NCBI RefSeq assembly: GCF_002005305.1
Contig: NZ_CP014782.1
Span: 3,348,001-3,412,000 of the forward strand
DNA: 64,000 nucleotides
From: Shewanella psychrophila
GTDB lineage: Bacteria; Pseudomonadota; Gammaproteobacteria; Enterobacterales; Shewanellaceae
Direction: 5' to 3'
Numbering within the stretch: the first letter of the stretch is position 1; each line of letters opens with the position of its first letter. Under the pieces are notes generated by a model. That model was not told where the DNA came from. It ran no database searches and saw nothing but the letters and a program-made list of their open reading frames with translations. Made by a program: the position numbers and the translations under genes. Below, one piece after another: positions 44,361-52,539 of this stretch.

Positions 44361-45875
44361 TTAACTCTCTGTGTGTCGGTAATAAAGTTTACTGATGCCA
44401 TCACTCTTGGCGCCTTTCTTAATTAAGTCTAAAATTTCCTGGATCAAATCATCTAAGTCATCCACATCTATGATGTTGTCTGCGCCTACGCAATTTTTAA
44501 AAGCATTTTGCCCCGAAGCACTAAATTGAATCCCTATCACCCCCATATGCAGTGGAAGTTCGCCATCATTAAACTGAGACCTGATCTTGTCGCACATACC
44601 ATAATTATTCACCAACTTAGAGAAAGTGTTTTCATAGGGAGATTCCATACCATCGCTAAGGATAAGGATCATTTTAAGGCGCTTGTTATACTCCTCACTC
44701 TCCTCCTCACTTGGCTTGACTGGTCGTCCCTTATCTAAGATTTGCGCCCCTCTCAACAAGCCTTGATAAACTGAAGTCCCGCCATCAGGAGACATACGAC
44801 TCACAGTGTCTATCTGTGACTCTTGGTTTGTCAGCGGAATCGACCAAAAATTGCCGTTACACATAGAGCCGCTATAGAGCCTTTGGTAGCTAGGATTATG
44901 TTGAATATCTGCAGAGTTCTCGATAAAAATATCAGCAACCGTACGGCTATAATCTATCCAATTAGCACTATCAGGCCACTTCGAATTCCAATAAGCTGAA
45001 GGGGCATCATCCACAACAGCCCTCACAGTGCGTGCATCGCTTCTCGGGCCAGGTAAGCCGTTACACTTACGACTGTTATTAACGCAACGATCAACCTGGC
45101 TATAGCTTTCATTGGCCCAGTCTCTCCAATTTATCGATTCATAATCAGAGTAATTACTGCTAGTTTTTCCACTCGGATTTCGATACTTAAGCTGAGACAT
45201 ACAGACATTTCTACTGCTTCCCCCCTCTACTACTCGCATGTTATAGGGGACTAAAGCAATCCTATTACGAATTTCGGTCTCTCCGTCACGGGGCACTAAG
45301 ATCTCATCGGCAACCTGAGTTATCGCCTCCTTAAGACTATTAATTTTTCCATGTTGATCCATGGAGCCAGAGAAATCGGAAACAAAAACGATATCCACAT
45401 CACGGTCGCCCAGATACTCAGGATAATTACGGGCAATGGCAAGATTGGCTAAGGTTACAGTCTCTTTGAAACTCGGAATAACATCGCTATGTAGCCAGGA
45501 GTGATGGTCTGTTTTAGCCGTCACTCTATACTGGGTATATTCTCTGTCTTCAACACTGCCATTGGGCAGGGGGTAATGATCGACAGCCTCATTGCGCTCT
45601 ACTTTTATCTGACTAATGTTATTGATATTTCTAATGTAGCTTGAAATATAATCACTCGCCAATTTCGACTCATATGCCTTGTCGTCACGATTGGCTATAG
45701 ACACGGCAAGACTCGCCGCCTCTGTTGCATCGGCGAGACGATTTTGCTTTTGAATATAGCGTGTGCCCTCAAGCGCTAAAAAGACCATACCGAATAATGG
45801 AATAAGTAAAAAAGCTAAATAAATGGCCGCCGCACCTTGCTGCTTTTTTAAGGAGAATCTTGCTCTTCTATACAT
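44361..45875 (-). CDS. tadG: TadG-like pilus protein with von Willebrand A domain
   Basis: 504 residues. The N-terminal pseudopilin-like segment (GAAAIYLAFLLIPLFGMVFLA) follows a QQ, as in TadE/F/G. The vWA domain starts near 160 with DIVFVSDFSGSMD (MIDAS DxSxS). A later block, MILILSDGMES, supplies the second metal-site motif. Cysteines are paired. It probably acts at the inner membrane and cell surface in Flp pilus assembly. It starts 3 bases after the tadF stop. Confidence 0.88.
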   Translation of the reverse strand: MYRRARFSLKKQQGAAAIYLAFLLIPLFGMVFLALEGTRYIQKQNRLADATEAASLAVSIANRDDKAYESKLASDYISSYIRNINNISQIKVERNEAVDHYPLPNGSVEDREYTQYRVTAKTDHHSWLHSDVIPSFKETVTLANLAIARNYPEYLGDRDVDIVFVSDFSGSMDQHGKINSLKEAITQVADEILVPRDGETEIRNRIALVPYNMRVVEGGSSRNVCMSQLKYRNPSGKTSSNYSDYESINWRDWANESYSQVDRCVNNSRKCNGLPGPRSDARTVRAVVDDAPSAYWNSKWPDSANWIDYSRTVADIFIENSADIQHNPSYQRLYSGSMCNGNFWSIPLTNQESQIDTVSRMSPDGGTSVYQGLLRGAQILDKGRPVKPSEEESEEYNKRLKMILILSDGMESPYENTFSKLVNNYGMCDKIRSQFNDGELPLHMGVIGIQFSASGQNAFKNCVGADNIIDVDDLDDLIQEILDLIKKGAKSDGISKLYYRHTES

Positions 45876-45877
45876 AA

Positions 45878-46402
45878 CTACCTTCCGGGCATGACTGAAC
45901 TGGAGTGAATATAGTGCTGCTCACTATCCCCCCAAAACTGGTTGAACCAGGAGTCTATTTTCAGGCACAGGGTAACTTGGTAAAGCGGAAACGTCTTATG
46001 CGCTGAGTTTATCGGAACAAGACTCGCTTTATCTTGAAGCGAATCATCGGGGCGACATGGTGTCCCTCCCCCAATGCCTTTATCGATACCGCCATAGCCG
46101 CCGTCCACTAACCACTCTACGCGTACCCCATAGGGAGCAGCCTCAGATGTATTGGGATAGCCGAGTAATCTAGCGGCCAAGATGTCTATTTCGTCCACTT
46201 CACTCGCTGTCACAATTGGTTTTTCCTCATAAAATCGAGTGCGCTCCTTGAGGATATTCACCAGTGAGTAACTCACTCGATCCAGATTCACCCTATTGAG
46301 TAGCTGCAAAGCGATATCCCCGGTGAAAACAAGCAGAGCTGAGGTAAAAAAAAGCACAAAGGCCAACTCTACGGTAAAAGAGCCTTGCTGCTTACTCTTC
46401 AT
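45878..46402 (-). CDS. tadF: TadF pseudopilin
   Basis: The ATG at 46402 (MKSKQQGSFTVELAFVLFF) is chosen because GAGGGG lies about 10 bases upstream; a GTG at 46420 gives six more residues. 174 residues. The N-terminus carries the prepilin-like G-x-x-T-V-E-L pattern, followed by a hydrophobic helix. It overlaps the tadE stop by 11 bases. Confidence 0.86.
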   Translation of the reverse strand: MKSKQQGSFTVELAFVLFFTSALLVFTGDIALQLLNRVNLDRVSYSLVNILKERTRFYEEKPIVTASEVDEIDILAARLLGYPNTSEAAPYGVRVEWLVDGGYGGIDKGIGGGTPCRPDDSLQDKASLVPINSAHKTFPLYQVTLCLKIDSWFNQFWGDSEQHYIHSSSVMPGR

Positions 46403-46895
46403 CAACTGGCCACCCCTCATGCTCCATCGTCACTAAAATCCGACGACTGATTTTTTTCTCAATCACACCAGCCAGAAAAAACATAGGCGTATAGTCATAG
46501 GAGATCTCATACAAGGCCAGCGGGCTACGCTGCTGTTTCGCTTGTGTTCCACTACTCTTGTTATCAATCAAATCTTGCAAGCTCTCAAAATAAGAGATAG
46601 AAAGCTGATAGCGACTGGGGTCGACTAATAAGTGCCAAATCTCCCCCTTCTTCTCAAACATCTGAGTCATCCTCTGCCCATAAAGCTCTCCAGTCCGCTC
46701 ACCATCCCAGACCCGAGTATCCCTGGATGATTCACGCAGAGCCGATTCGGTCAAATTAATCACGTAAATCAATCGACTGATTTCAAAAATGCCAAATGTG
46801 ACCAGAAACATCACTATAGATCCTATGGCAAACTCGATAGAGATGACTCCCAATTGACGACGCTTGGACTGGGCTAACAAGCCTTTCCTCTTCAC
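46392..46895 (-). CDS. tadE: TadE pseudopilin
   Basis: 167 residues. The segment QLGVISIEFAIGSIVMFLV is the TadE-type prepilin motif: Gly, then Glu at +5. It starts at GTG, overlapping the tadD stop by 4 bases (GTGA) with GGGGAGGA upstream. In the family TadE and TadF are processed by TadV and are essential minor pseudopilins. Confidence 0.87.
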   Translation of the reverse strand: MKRKGLLAQSKRRQLGVISIEFAIGSIVMFLVTFGIFEISRLIYVINLTESALRESSRDTRVWDGERTGELYGQRMTQMFEKKGEIWHLLVDPSRYQLSISYFESLQDLIDNKSSGTQAKQQRSPLALYEISYDYTPMFFLAGVIEKKISRRILVTMEHEGWPVDEE

Positions 46896-47608
46896 AAGTT
46901 GTCCTCCCCTCGACGTAAACTATAAAATAGCGCTGACACCTGCTCGGCTGAATAGTCATCGGCCAACAAACGATGTGCCTCACGATAACTTCCCTCCTTA
47001 AACAGTGAAATAGCCAAATTAAATGCCAACTTCTTCTCGTCGGGATGCTGTCGATATATGGGAGTCAAAAGCTCTACTGCCTGCAGATATTGCCCCTGAG
47101 CCAGATAGAGCACAGCTAAATTATTCTTAACCGCTATATCGTCATGGCCTTTTAAACGAGCTTGATTGAACTCGACTTCTGCCTCCTTATATCGGCCACT
47201 ATTAGTTAACGCAATGCCTAGCTTAATGAATAAAGAGGAATCAGGGTAACCCAGAGACTCGGCCTTTCTAAACTCAGAAATAGCCATATCAAACTGGCCA
47301 GAATCAGCCGCAATACTCCCAGAAAGGAAATATAAACTAGGTTGATGAGCCTGCTGACTCTTTAGCTGTTCGACATAGAAATGAGCTGATTCAACATCTC
47401 GATTGTCATAGTAGGCCTGAGCCAAATTAAGCATCACAGCCGATGAATCAGGCGTTTTCGCCAGCTCTGCCTTGTAATGCTGAATTAGGCCCTCATGGTT
47501 ACCCACCGCGACTAGCTCTTTAACTGTCACTTGGTGGGGCTCTGGTGTCGTGGTACACCCAACTAATAAGCTAAGAAGCAGTATTGGAATTAAGTAATAT
47601 CTTCTCAT
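46892..47608 (-). CDS. tadD: TadD, TPR lipoprotein
   Basis: 238 residues with lipobox LLVGC (Cys18). At least five tetratricopeptide-like units cover residues 40-215 (SSAVMLNLAQAYYDNRDVES, SLYFLSGSIAADSGQFDMA and others). Predicted to be an outer-membrane pilotin-type lipoprotein for the Flp secretin. It starts 3 bases after tadC. Confidence 0.85.
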   Translation of the reverse strand: MRRYYLIPILLLSLLVGCTTTPEPHQVTVKELVAVGNHEGLIQHYKAELAKTPDSSAVMLNLAQAYYDNRDVESAHFYVEQLKSQQAHQPSLYFLSGSIAADSGQFDMAISEFRKAESLGYPDSSLFIKLGIALTNSGRYKEAEVEFNQARLKGHDDIAVKNNLAVLYLAQGQYLQAVELLTPIYRQHPDEKKLAFNLAISLFKEGSYREAHRLLADDYSAEQVSALFYSLRRGEDNL

Positions 47609-47611
47609 TAG

Positions 47612-48460
47612 TTAACCTATAGATAGAGAAAGCTGCATAAAGCCCGGAGCCAAGATCAAGATAACGATGGGAAACATAATAAGTATGATCAGAGGCACAC
47701 TCATTTTTGCCGCAAGCTTACCTATACTTTCCTCCATACTCAGCACCTGCATTTTGCGCATGTCTTCTGCCAAATCTGACAAGACATTAGCGATAGAAGT
47801 GCCGTAATGAATATTCTGGATCAGGGTCAATGAGAAGCTGCGAACTTCAGCAGTGGGGATCCGCTCACTCAGCTCTAACAGCGCTTTTTCCAGTCCAGTG
47901 ATACGTGAGGAATCGGCGGTTTTTTTGATATGGAAACAGAGATCTTTATCGAAAGCCTTTAACTCTTCGGCGAGATAAGCCAGTGCGGTTTCAACCGTCA
48001 TCCCGGTTGAAACACACACAGACATCATATCCAGCATGTAAGGCAACTGACGAGAAGTCTTCTTAATCAGCATCTTCTTGCGCATAGACAAGATAATATC
48101 GGGTAATATCAAGGCTGCCACCATGCTTATAGCCCCAACAGTAACCTTGCTTGACAGTGTCATATCCGAAATAACAATAAGAAGAATAATCAGCAGAGCA
48201 AAAGCTATTTTAGCTGGTACATAGAAACGGGCGAATCGAGTGTTATAGATACCCGCATCAATAAATTGCTGCTCCAACTCTTCTCGTTTCTCCTGACCGA
48301 TACGCACCACGAGTTTGCTTAGTTTTTCCAGACTGGTCTCTTGTGAAGTTTCAAGATAACGTAAGATATGCCATTGGCGCTGTTTCTCCTGATGCCACAA
48401 AGCCAGGCCTAATGCCAATAAAGCACTTACAAGAACAATAACCAAGATGATAATCGTCAT
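47612..48460 (-). CDS. tadC: TadC, inner-membrane pilus assembly protein
   Basis: 282 residues. It is a GspF-type platform protein: an N-terminal helix, a cytoplasmic domain with ELEQQFIDAGIYNTRFAR and LPYMLDMMSVCVSTGMTVE, and two C-terminal membrane helices (the last, VPLIILIMFPIVILILAPGF). Its ATG shares one base with the TGA of the mini-ORF upstream. With TadB it forms the platform that the TadA ATPase drives. Confidence 0.92.
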   Translation of the reverse strand: MTIIILVIVLVSALLALGLALWHQEKQRQWHILRYLETSQETSLEKLSKLVVRIGQEKREELEQQFIDAGIYNTRFARFYVPAKIAFALLIILLIVISDMTLSSKVTVGAISMVAALILPDIILSMRKKMLIKKTSRQLPYMLDMMSVCVSTGMTVETALAYLAEELKAFDKDLCFHIKKTADSSRITGLEKALLELSERIPTAEVRSFSLTLIQNIHYGTSIANVLSDLAEDMRKMQVLSMEESIGKLAAKMSVPLIILIMFPIVILILAPGFMQLSLSIG

Positions 48461-48546
48461 CAGCCCATGCCTCTAATCAGTAATTGTGATTTAGTCCCTG
48501 AAGCCTGCAAAACAACCGCCGCAAAACTAACGCAGATAATCACCAT
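48460..48546 (-). CDS. Mini-ORF 2 between tadB and tadC (28 residues)
   Basis: The ATG (48546) shares one base with the TGA of mini-ORF 1, and its TGA shares one base with the ATG of tadC. The peptide starts MVIICVSFAAVVLQ and ends QLLIRGMG, nearly the same ending as mini-ORF 1 (YLLIRGMR) and TadB (LLIKGVR). AGAGG in those last codons serves as ribosome-binding site for the next gene. It may be a real small peptide, a duplicated coupling element, or both. Confidence 0.55.
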   Translation of the reverse strand: MVIICVSFAAVVLQASGTKSQLLIRGMG

Positions 48547-48635
48547 CAGCGCATACCTCTAATCAGTAAATACAGATTAATACCTGAGATCAGCAAGCCA
48601 ATTGTCGCAATCACGAGCAAAATAATGGTAACCAC
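48546..48635 (-). CDS. Mini-ORF 1 between tadB and tadC (29-residue transmembrane peptide)
   Basis: It starts at GTG (48635), which shares one base with the TAG of tadB, and ends TGA overlapping the next ATG. The peptide is almost entirely hydrophobic from residue 2 to 25 (IILLVIATIGLLISGINLYL) with Arg near the C-terminus, as expected for a single membrane helix with a cytoplasmic end. It is too short for usual gene finders. Confidence 0.6.
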   Translation of the reverse strand: MVTIILLVIATIGLLISGINLYLLIRGMR

Positions 48636-49543
48636 TAGCGCACTCCTTTGATCAGTAACCAGATAATAAACATTCCCAGAGCCTCACTTCCGACCACGTA
48701 GTACAAGATGTAGCGCCCAGAAGGATCCGTCAGCACAAAATCCAAATTCTGCGGGCTGAGATAGCTAAGTAGAATCATGAAGAAGAAGGGCAAGCAACCC
48801 ACTATTTTCGCCGATAGCCGTGCTTCCGATGTCAGCGCAGCCTTCTTCTTATCTAAGGTTCTGGCATCCATCAAGACGCGAACCAATCTGGCCATAACAG
48901 GCTTAAGCTGCCCGCCTCGGGACATGTTGGCGCGGATAGTGACGATAAAAAATAGAAAGCTCGGATAGGGGAAGCGTTTACTGGCACGCTTAAAAACCTG
49001 CTCAGGAGGTTCACCTAACTTGAGACGATCCCCCATATCTCTAAATTCGTGTCCGATTTGATTATCCAGTGACTGGCCGACATAACAGATGGCCTGCATA
49101 ATACTTTCACCGGAAGCGACGGCACTCATCATAATATTGAGGGCATCGGGGAAGGTCTGTTCGAAGGTCTGTTTACGCTTTCCCATCAACCAGCTCCAGC
49201 CCCATAAAAAACCTAGAGCAGGCATGATCAGCGGCAACCACAGATTATCCAGCTGCAGGAAGCTATTGATATAGATCCCGGCTCCGCTAAGCAGCAGCAG
49301 GAAAACAGATAATTTTAGCCAAGCTTTTTCACCAAGGATGCTAAATGCTGGGCGAAGTAGTAGCTGAATTTTAGTCAACCAGACCCTATGCTCCAAGGTT
49401 TCAAGCTTAACCGCCGACTGGATTTCATCTATGTCTGCCCTGTCGATCTTTTTTACCAGATACTGACTCTTGATATCTTGGCTTCTCATGCCCCACAACA
49501 ATGCGGCGATACCGAGTAAGAATAAGGAGAAGTACAAGATCAT
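48635..49543 (-). CDS. tadB: TadB, inner-membrane pilus assembly protein
   Basis: 302 residues, a GspF-type platform protein. It has an N-terminal membrane helix, a helix pair near 85-120, a cytoplasmic domain with FPDALNIMMSAVASGESIMQ and RASKRFPYPS, and two C-terminal helices. Its ATG overlaps the tadA stop by 4 bases (ATGA). The final LLIKGVR and stop form the junction motif that is repeated twice downstream. Confidence 0.92.
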   Translation of the reverse strand: MILYFSLFLLGIAALLWGMRSQDIKSQYLVKKIDRADIDEIQSAVKLETLEHRVWLTKIQLLLRPAFSILGEKAWLKLSVFLLLLSGAGIYINSFLQLDNLWLPLIMPALGFLWGWSWLMGKRKQTFEQTFPDALNIMMSAVASGESIMQAICYVGQSLDNQIGHEFRDMGDRLKLGEPPEQVFKRASKRFPYPSFLFFIVTIRANMSRGGQLKPVMARLVRVLMDARTLDKKKAALTSEARLSAKIVGCLPFFFMILLSYLSPQNLDFVLTDPSGRYILYYVVGSEALGMFIIWLLIKGVR

Positions 49544-50814
49544 TGCTGGCCCCTAAAAGCCAACATCAACTCCTCTTGCAGACCAAAGTAGGCCGCTCGC
49601 TGCATCAAGATAGAGCGCTGCATAATCCCAAGAGTCACATATTCACCCATCACCTTATCTAAACTCTGGCCCTCGGCTGGTTGGAACTTGAATAACTCCT
49701 CCATCACCACACTCTCGCCTTCGAGGCCAACGACCTCTGAAATACTGGTGATCTTTCGCGACCCATCACGTTGACGGTTAACCTGAACCACTAATTGTAC
49801 CGCCCCGACTATGGTGCGACGTATGGCGGCTAAGGGTTGATTCAAGCTAGCCATCATCACCATAGACTCGACTCTGGAGATAGCATCTCTGGGAGTATTG
49901 GCATGCAAGGTAGACATGGAGCCATCATGACCGGTGTTCATCGCCTGTAGCATCTCGAATGCTTCGGCTCCACGGCACTCACCTAAGATGATTCGATCCG
50001 GGCGCATACGCAGGGAGTTGATAATCAAGTCCCTCTGATCTACCTGACCGGTACCTTCGGTACTGGCGGGACGTGTTTCCAACCTGACCACATGGGGTTG
50101 TTGCAGATTTAGTTCGGCCGCATCTTCTATGGTGATGATGCGTTCATCATCTGCAATATAATTCGAAAGTGCATTGAGTAAGGTTGTCTTACCTGAACCT
50201 GTGCCTCCTGAGATCAATATGTTTAAGCGGCAGCGAGCCGCTATCATCAAGACTCTCGCCATATCTGGCGATAAAGAGCCGAAACCTACCAGCTCCTCTA
50301 AACCAATCTTTTGCTCTCTAAACTTACGAATAGAAATGGTTGTACCATCGATAGCAACAGGCTTAATTACAATATTGACTCGACTACCATCACTAAGACG
50401 GGCATCCACCATAGGTGAAGACTCATCGATCCGACGCCCAACCCTAGCCGCAATACGCTGAGCAATCTCCAGCAGTTGCGCCTCGTTCACAAACACCACT
50501 TCCGAACTGTGAATTTTACCGTGACGCTCATAGAAAATCTGATCACAGCCATTGACCATGATGTCATTAATGGTGTCATCTTCCAGCAGCGGCTGCAGTG
50601 GACCCAGACCAATCAGTTCATCAACCAGGTTTTTAACCGTCATATTGCGTACTGAGGTAGAAACAGGCTGACTGAAATTGTTCGCGAGCACCTCAACCGC
50701 ACTCTGGATCTGGCGGTACAACTCCTCCCGTGGCATTTTGGCTATTGCCTGAGCATCCAAAGCCTCAAAAATTTGCCCCCGAAAACTAAGGTAAATCTCT
50801 TTATTATTGTTCAT
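49540..50814 (-). CDS. tadA: TadA, pilus assembly ATPase
   Basis: 424 residues. GspE/VirB11 family with Walker A ISGGTGSGKTTLLNAL near residue 215, an Asp box IITIEDAAEL, RPDRIILGECRGAEA (Walker B region) and the His box MSTLHANTP. It energises Flp pilus assembly from the cytoplasmic side. It overlaps tadZ by 4 bases (ATGA). Confidence 0.96.
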   Translation of the reverse strand: MNNNKEIYLSFRGQIFEALDAQAIAKMPREELYRQIQSAVEVLANNFSQPVSTSVRNMTVKNLVDELIGLGPLQPLLEDDTINDIMVNGCDQIFYERHGKIHSSEVVFVNEAQLLEIAQRIAARVGRRIDESSPMVDARLSDGSRVNIVIKPVAIDGTTISIRKFREQKIGLEELVGFGSLSPDMARVLMIAARCRLNILISGGTGSGKTTLLNALSNYIADDERIITIEDAAELNLQQPHVVRLETRPASTEGTGQVDQRDLIINSLRMRPDRIILGECRGAEAFEMLQAMNTGHDGSMSTLHANTPRDAISRVESMVMMASLNQPLAAIRRTIVGAVQLVVQVNRQRDGSRKITSISEVVGLEGESVVMEELFKFQPAEGQSLDKVMGEYVTLGIMQRSILMQRAAYFGLQEELMLAFRGQQ

Positions 50815-52046
50815 CGTTGCATTAGCGCCTTGAGTTTATCCAGAGCAGATACCTGGGCTTCAGCCTGTTTACCCTGTATCAGTTGGGCTAATTTATTGAA
50901 GGCGCCATTACGTTTCTCAAAGCGATGTAATCGCTTTCCTGACAACATAAGAGCCGAGAATTTCGCGGTATAATCCAACTGAATATCTACCGAGCGCTCC
51001 AGATAACGCTCAACCTCATCCTTTTTCAAAGGAAACGCCCCTTCGGGACGATGAATATTGAGAAAGGTTAAGATACGTATATCAGCAGTACCCGACAGAT
51101 TATGCATCTCAATTTTTTCGATGATTTGGCTGGCATTGCGCACCGAAGAGACCGTGGGGTCAAGCACGATAACAAACACATCCATCCGCTCCGACAGCGC
51201 TGCTGGATCCATCATAAAATCATTAGCACCGGAAAAGTCTTCAATAATAAAGTTGGCTTTTCGGCTGAGTAGCTCGGCTATATTTTGGCTGTTGCTATAG
51301 AGATTTTCGGCCGATTGCGCCCCCCCTAATGCCAATAAACTAAAGTGTTTGTCTATTTTACTCAGGTAGTTACTGGCACTCGCTTCATCCATATCCCTAA
51401 GCTGTAACTCGAGGTTATCCGAGTCTTGACGTATGAACTGTTTAAGGCCCAATAAGATATCTGTGTTGCTGTTGAAGTACTGATGGTCAACTTGGATCGT
51501 GTCTATCCCTTGAAAAGCTAATGTCGCCGATAGCTCACAGGCAACCATGGTATTGCCTATGCCACCTTTAGTTCCTACCACCGCCACCCGCTTAGCCTTA
51601 CGATTTCTAGTTACCCCAGAAAGACGTTGCTGGTTAATATGTACATGACGCAAAAACTCACTTAATTCCTCTTGGTTCAGCGGCCACAGCAGATAATAAA
51701 AACCCATCCCTTTTAGCTCACGCAATGTGGTGATGGTGTCCTCTTTACCTATCACGATGACGCCTTTCTGATTTGGCAGTTTACTGGCCAAATCTCGAGC
51801 ATCTTCGACAATATTCGTCGACTGGTTAAGCTCAAAAATTACGATATCTTTTAACGCATCCAGCTGTAAGTCACCGGGATTAGAGATCTTAATACAATCT
51901 GGGTAATTCCAACCTTCGAAACGGAAAACCTGCTCTATCAGCTCCCGACAGTGTGCCGTTTGATAATAAAAAGAGCAGCTAGTCGGTCCCGCTGGTTCAC
52001 GGTTAAACTGGGCTGCCTGGGTGACAACCTTGGCCAAATCAAACAT
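50811..52046 (-). CDS. tadZ: TadZ, ParA/MinD-like pilus localisation protein
   Basis: The ATG at 52046 (MFDLAKVVTQAAQ) has AGAGGGG 7 bases upstream; the longer frame from 52130 runs antisense-like through the previous gene. 411 residues. An N-terminal receiver-like domain (about 1-140) is followed by an ATPase domain with the deviant Walker A VVGTKGGIGNTMVACE, which has Asn in place of the usual Lys/Gly-Lys-Thr. TadZ proteins position the Tad machine at a pole. It begins 1 base after the rcpB stop. Confidence 0.9.
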   Translation of the reverse strand: MFDLAKVVTQAAQFNREPAGPTSCSFYYQTAHCRELIEQVFRFEGWNYPDCIKISNPGDLQLDALKDIVIFELNQSTNIVEDARDLASKLPNQKGVIVIGKEDTITTLRELKGMGFYYLLWPLNQEELSEFLRHVHINQQRLSGVTRNRKAKRVAVVGTKGGIGNTMVACELSATLAFQGIDTIQVDHQYFNSNTDILLGLKQFIRQDSDNLELQLRDMDEASASNYLSKIDKHFSLLALGGAQSAENLYSNSQNIAELLSRKANFIIEDFSGANDFMMDPAALSERMDVFVIVLDPTVSSVRNASQIIEKIEMHNLSGTADIRILTFLNIHRPEGAFPLKKDEVERYLERSVDIQLDYTAKFSALMLSGKRLHRFEKRNGAFNKLAQLIQGKQAEAQVSALDKLKALMQR

Positions 52047-52047
52047 G

Positions 52048-52539
52048 CTATTGCCCCTCTGGCAGAATAAGAGTTCGCGGATCACGCACATGTTTGAGCC
52101 GCATAGAATCGACGAAGCAGCCAGTATCACTGTCCATTCTTCCCAAGATGCTGGGTTTGCAAGTCTGAGTTTTGACTCGGTATTTACCTATGCTCATCTT
52201 TATCACTGACTTCCCTGAATCCAGCTTTTTCACCTTTATTCTCGAAGAAACAAGCCCTAGATTGAGTAGCTTCTGCTTAATTACATTCACCCAAGACTTA
52301 TCAAGCTGAGTTCGGTAACTTAAGGTCCACAAAGTTTGTTCAATCTCAGGTTCAAAACTATTAATGATGCGATCTAGCTGCGCATTTATCTCCACTCGGT
52401 CACTGGGGTTTTTAGGCTCGATAACAAAGTCATGTATCTCTTGATACACGACCGCTTCGCTGCCTAGTTGGATCTTGGCGCTATCGGCGCAGCCACTGAG
52501 ACTCAACATGATTAGGCCTAATATGATTAAGGTTCTCAC
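52048..52539 (-). CDS. rcpB: RcpB/CpaD-like pilus lipoprotein
   Basis: 163 residues with lipobox LSLSGC (Cys17). The position between the secretin and tadZ genes is that of rcpB (Aggregatibacter) or cpaD (Caulobacter). Sequence similarity to those families is weak, so the call rests on context and lipoprotein character. It starts at GTG overlapping the rcpA TGA by 4 bases, with AGGGGG upstream. Confidence 0.68.
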   Translation of the reverse strand: MRTLIILGLIMLSLSGCADSAKIQLGSEAVVYQEIHDFVIEPKNPSDRVEINAQLDRIINSFEPEIEQTLWTLSYRTQLDKSWVNVIKQKLLNLGLVSSRIKVKKLDSGKSVIKMSIGKYRVKTQTCKPSILGRMDSDTGCFVDSMRLKHVRDPRTLILPEGQ

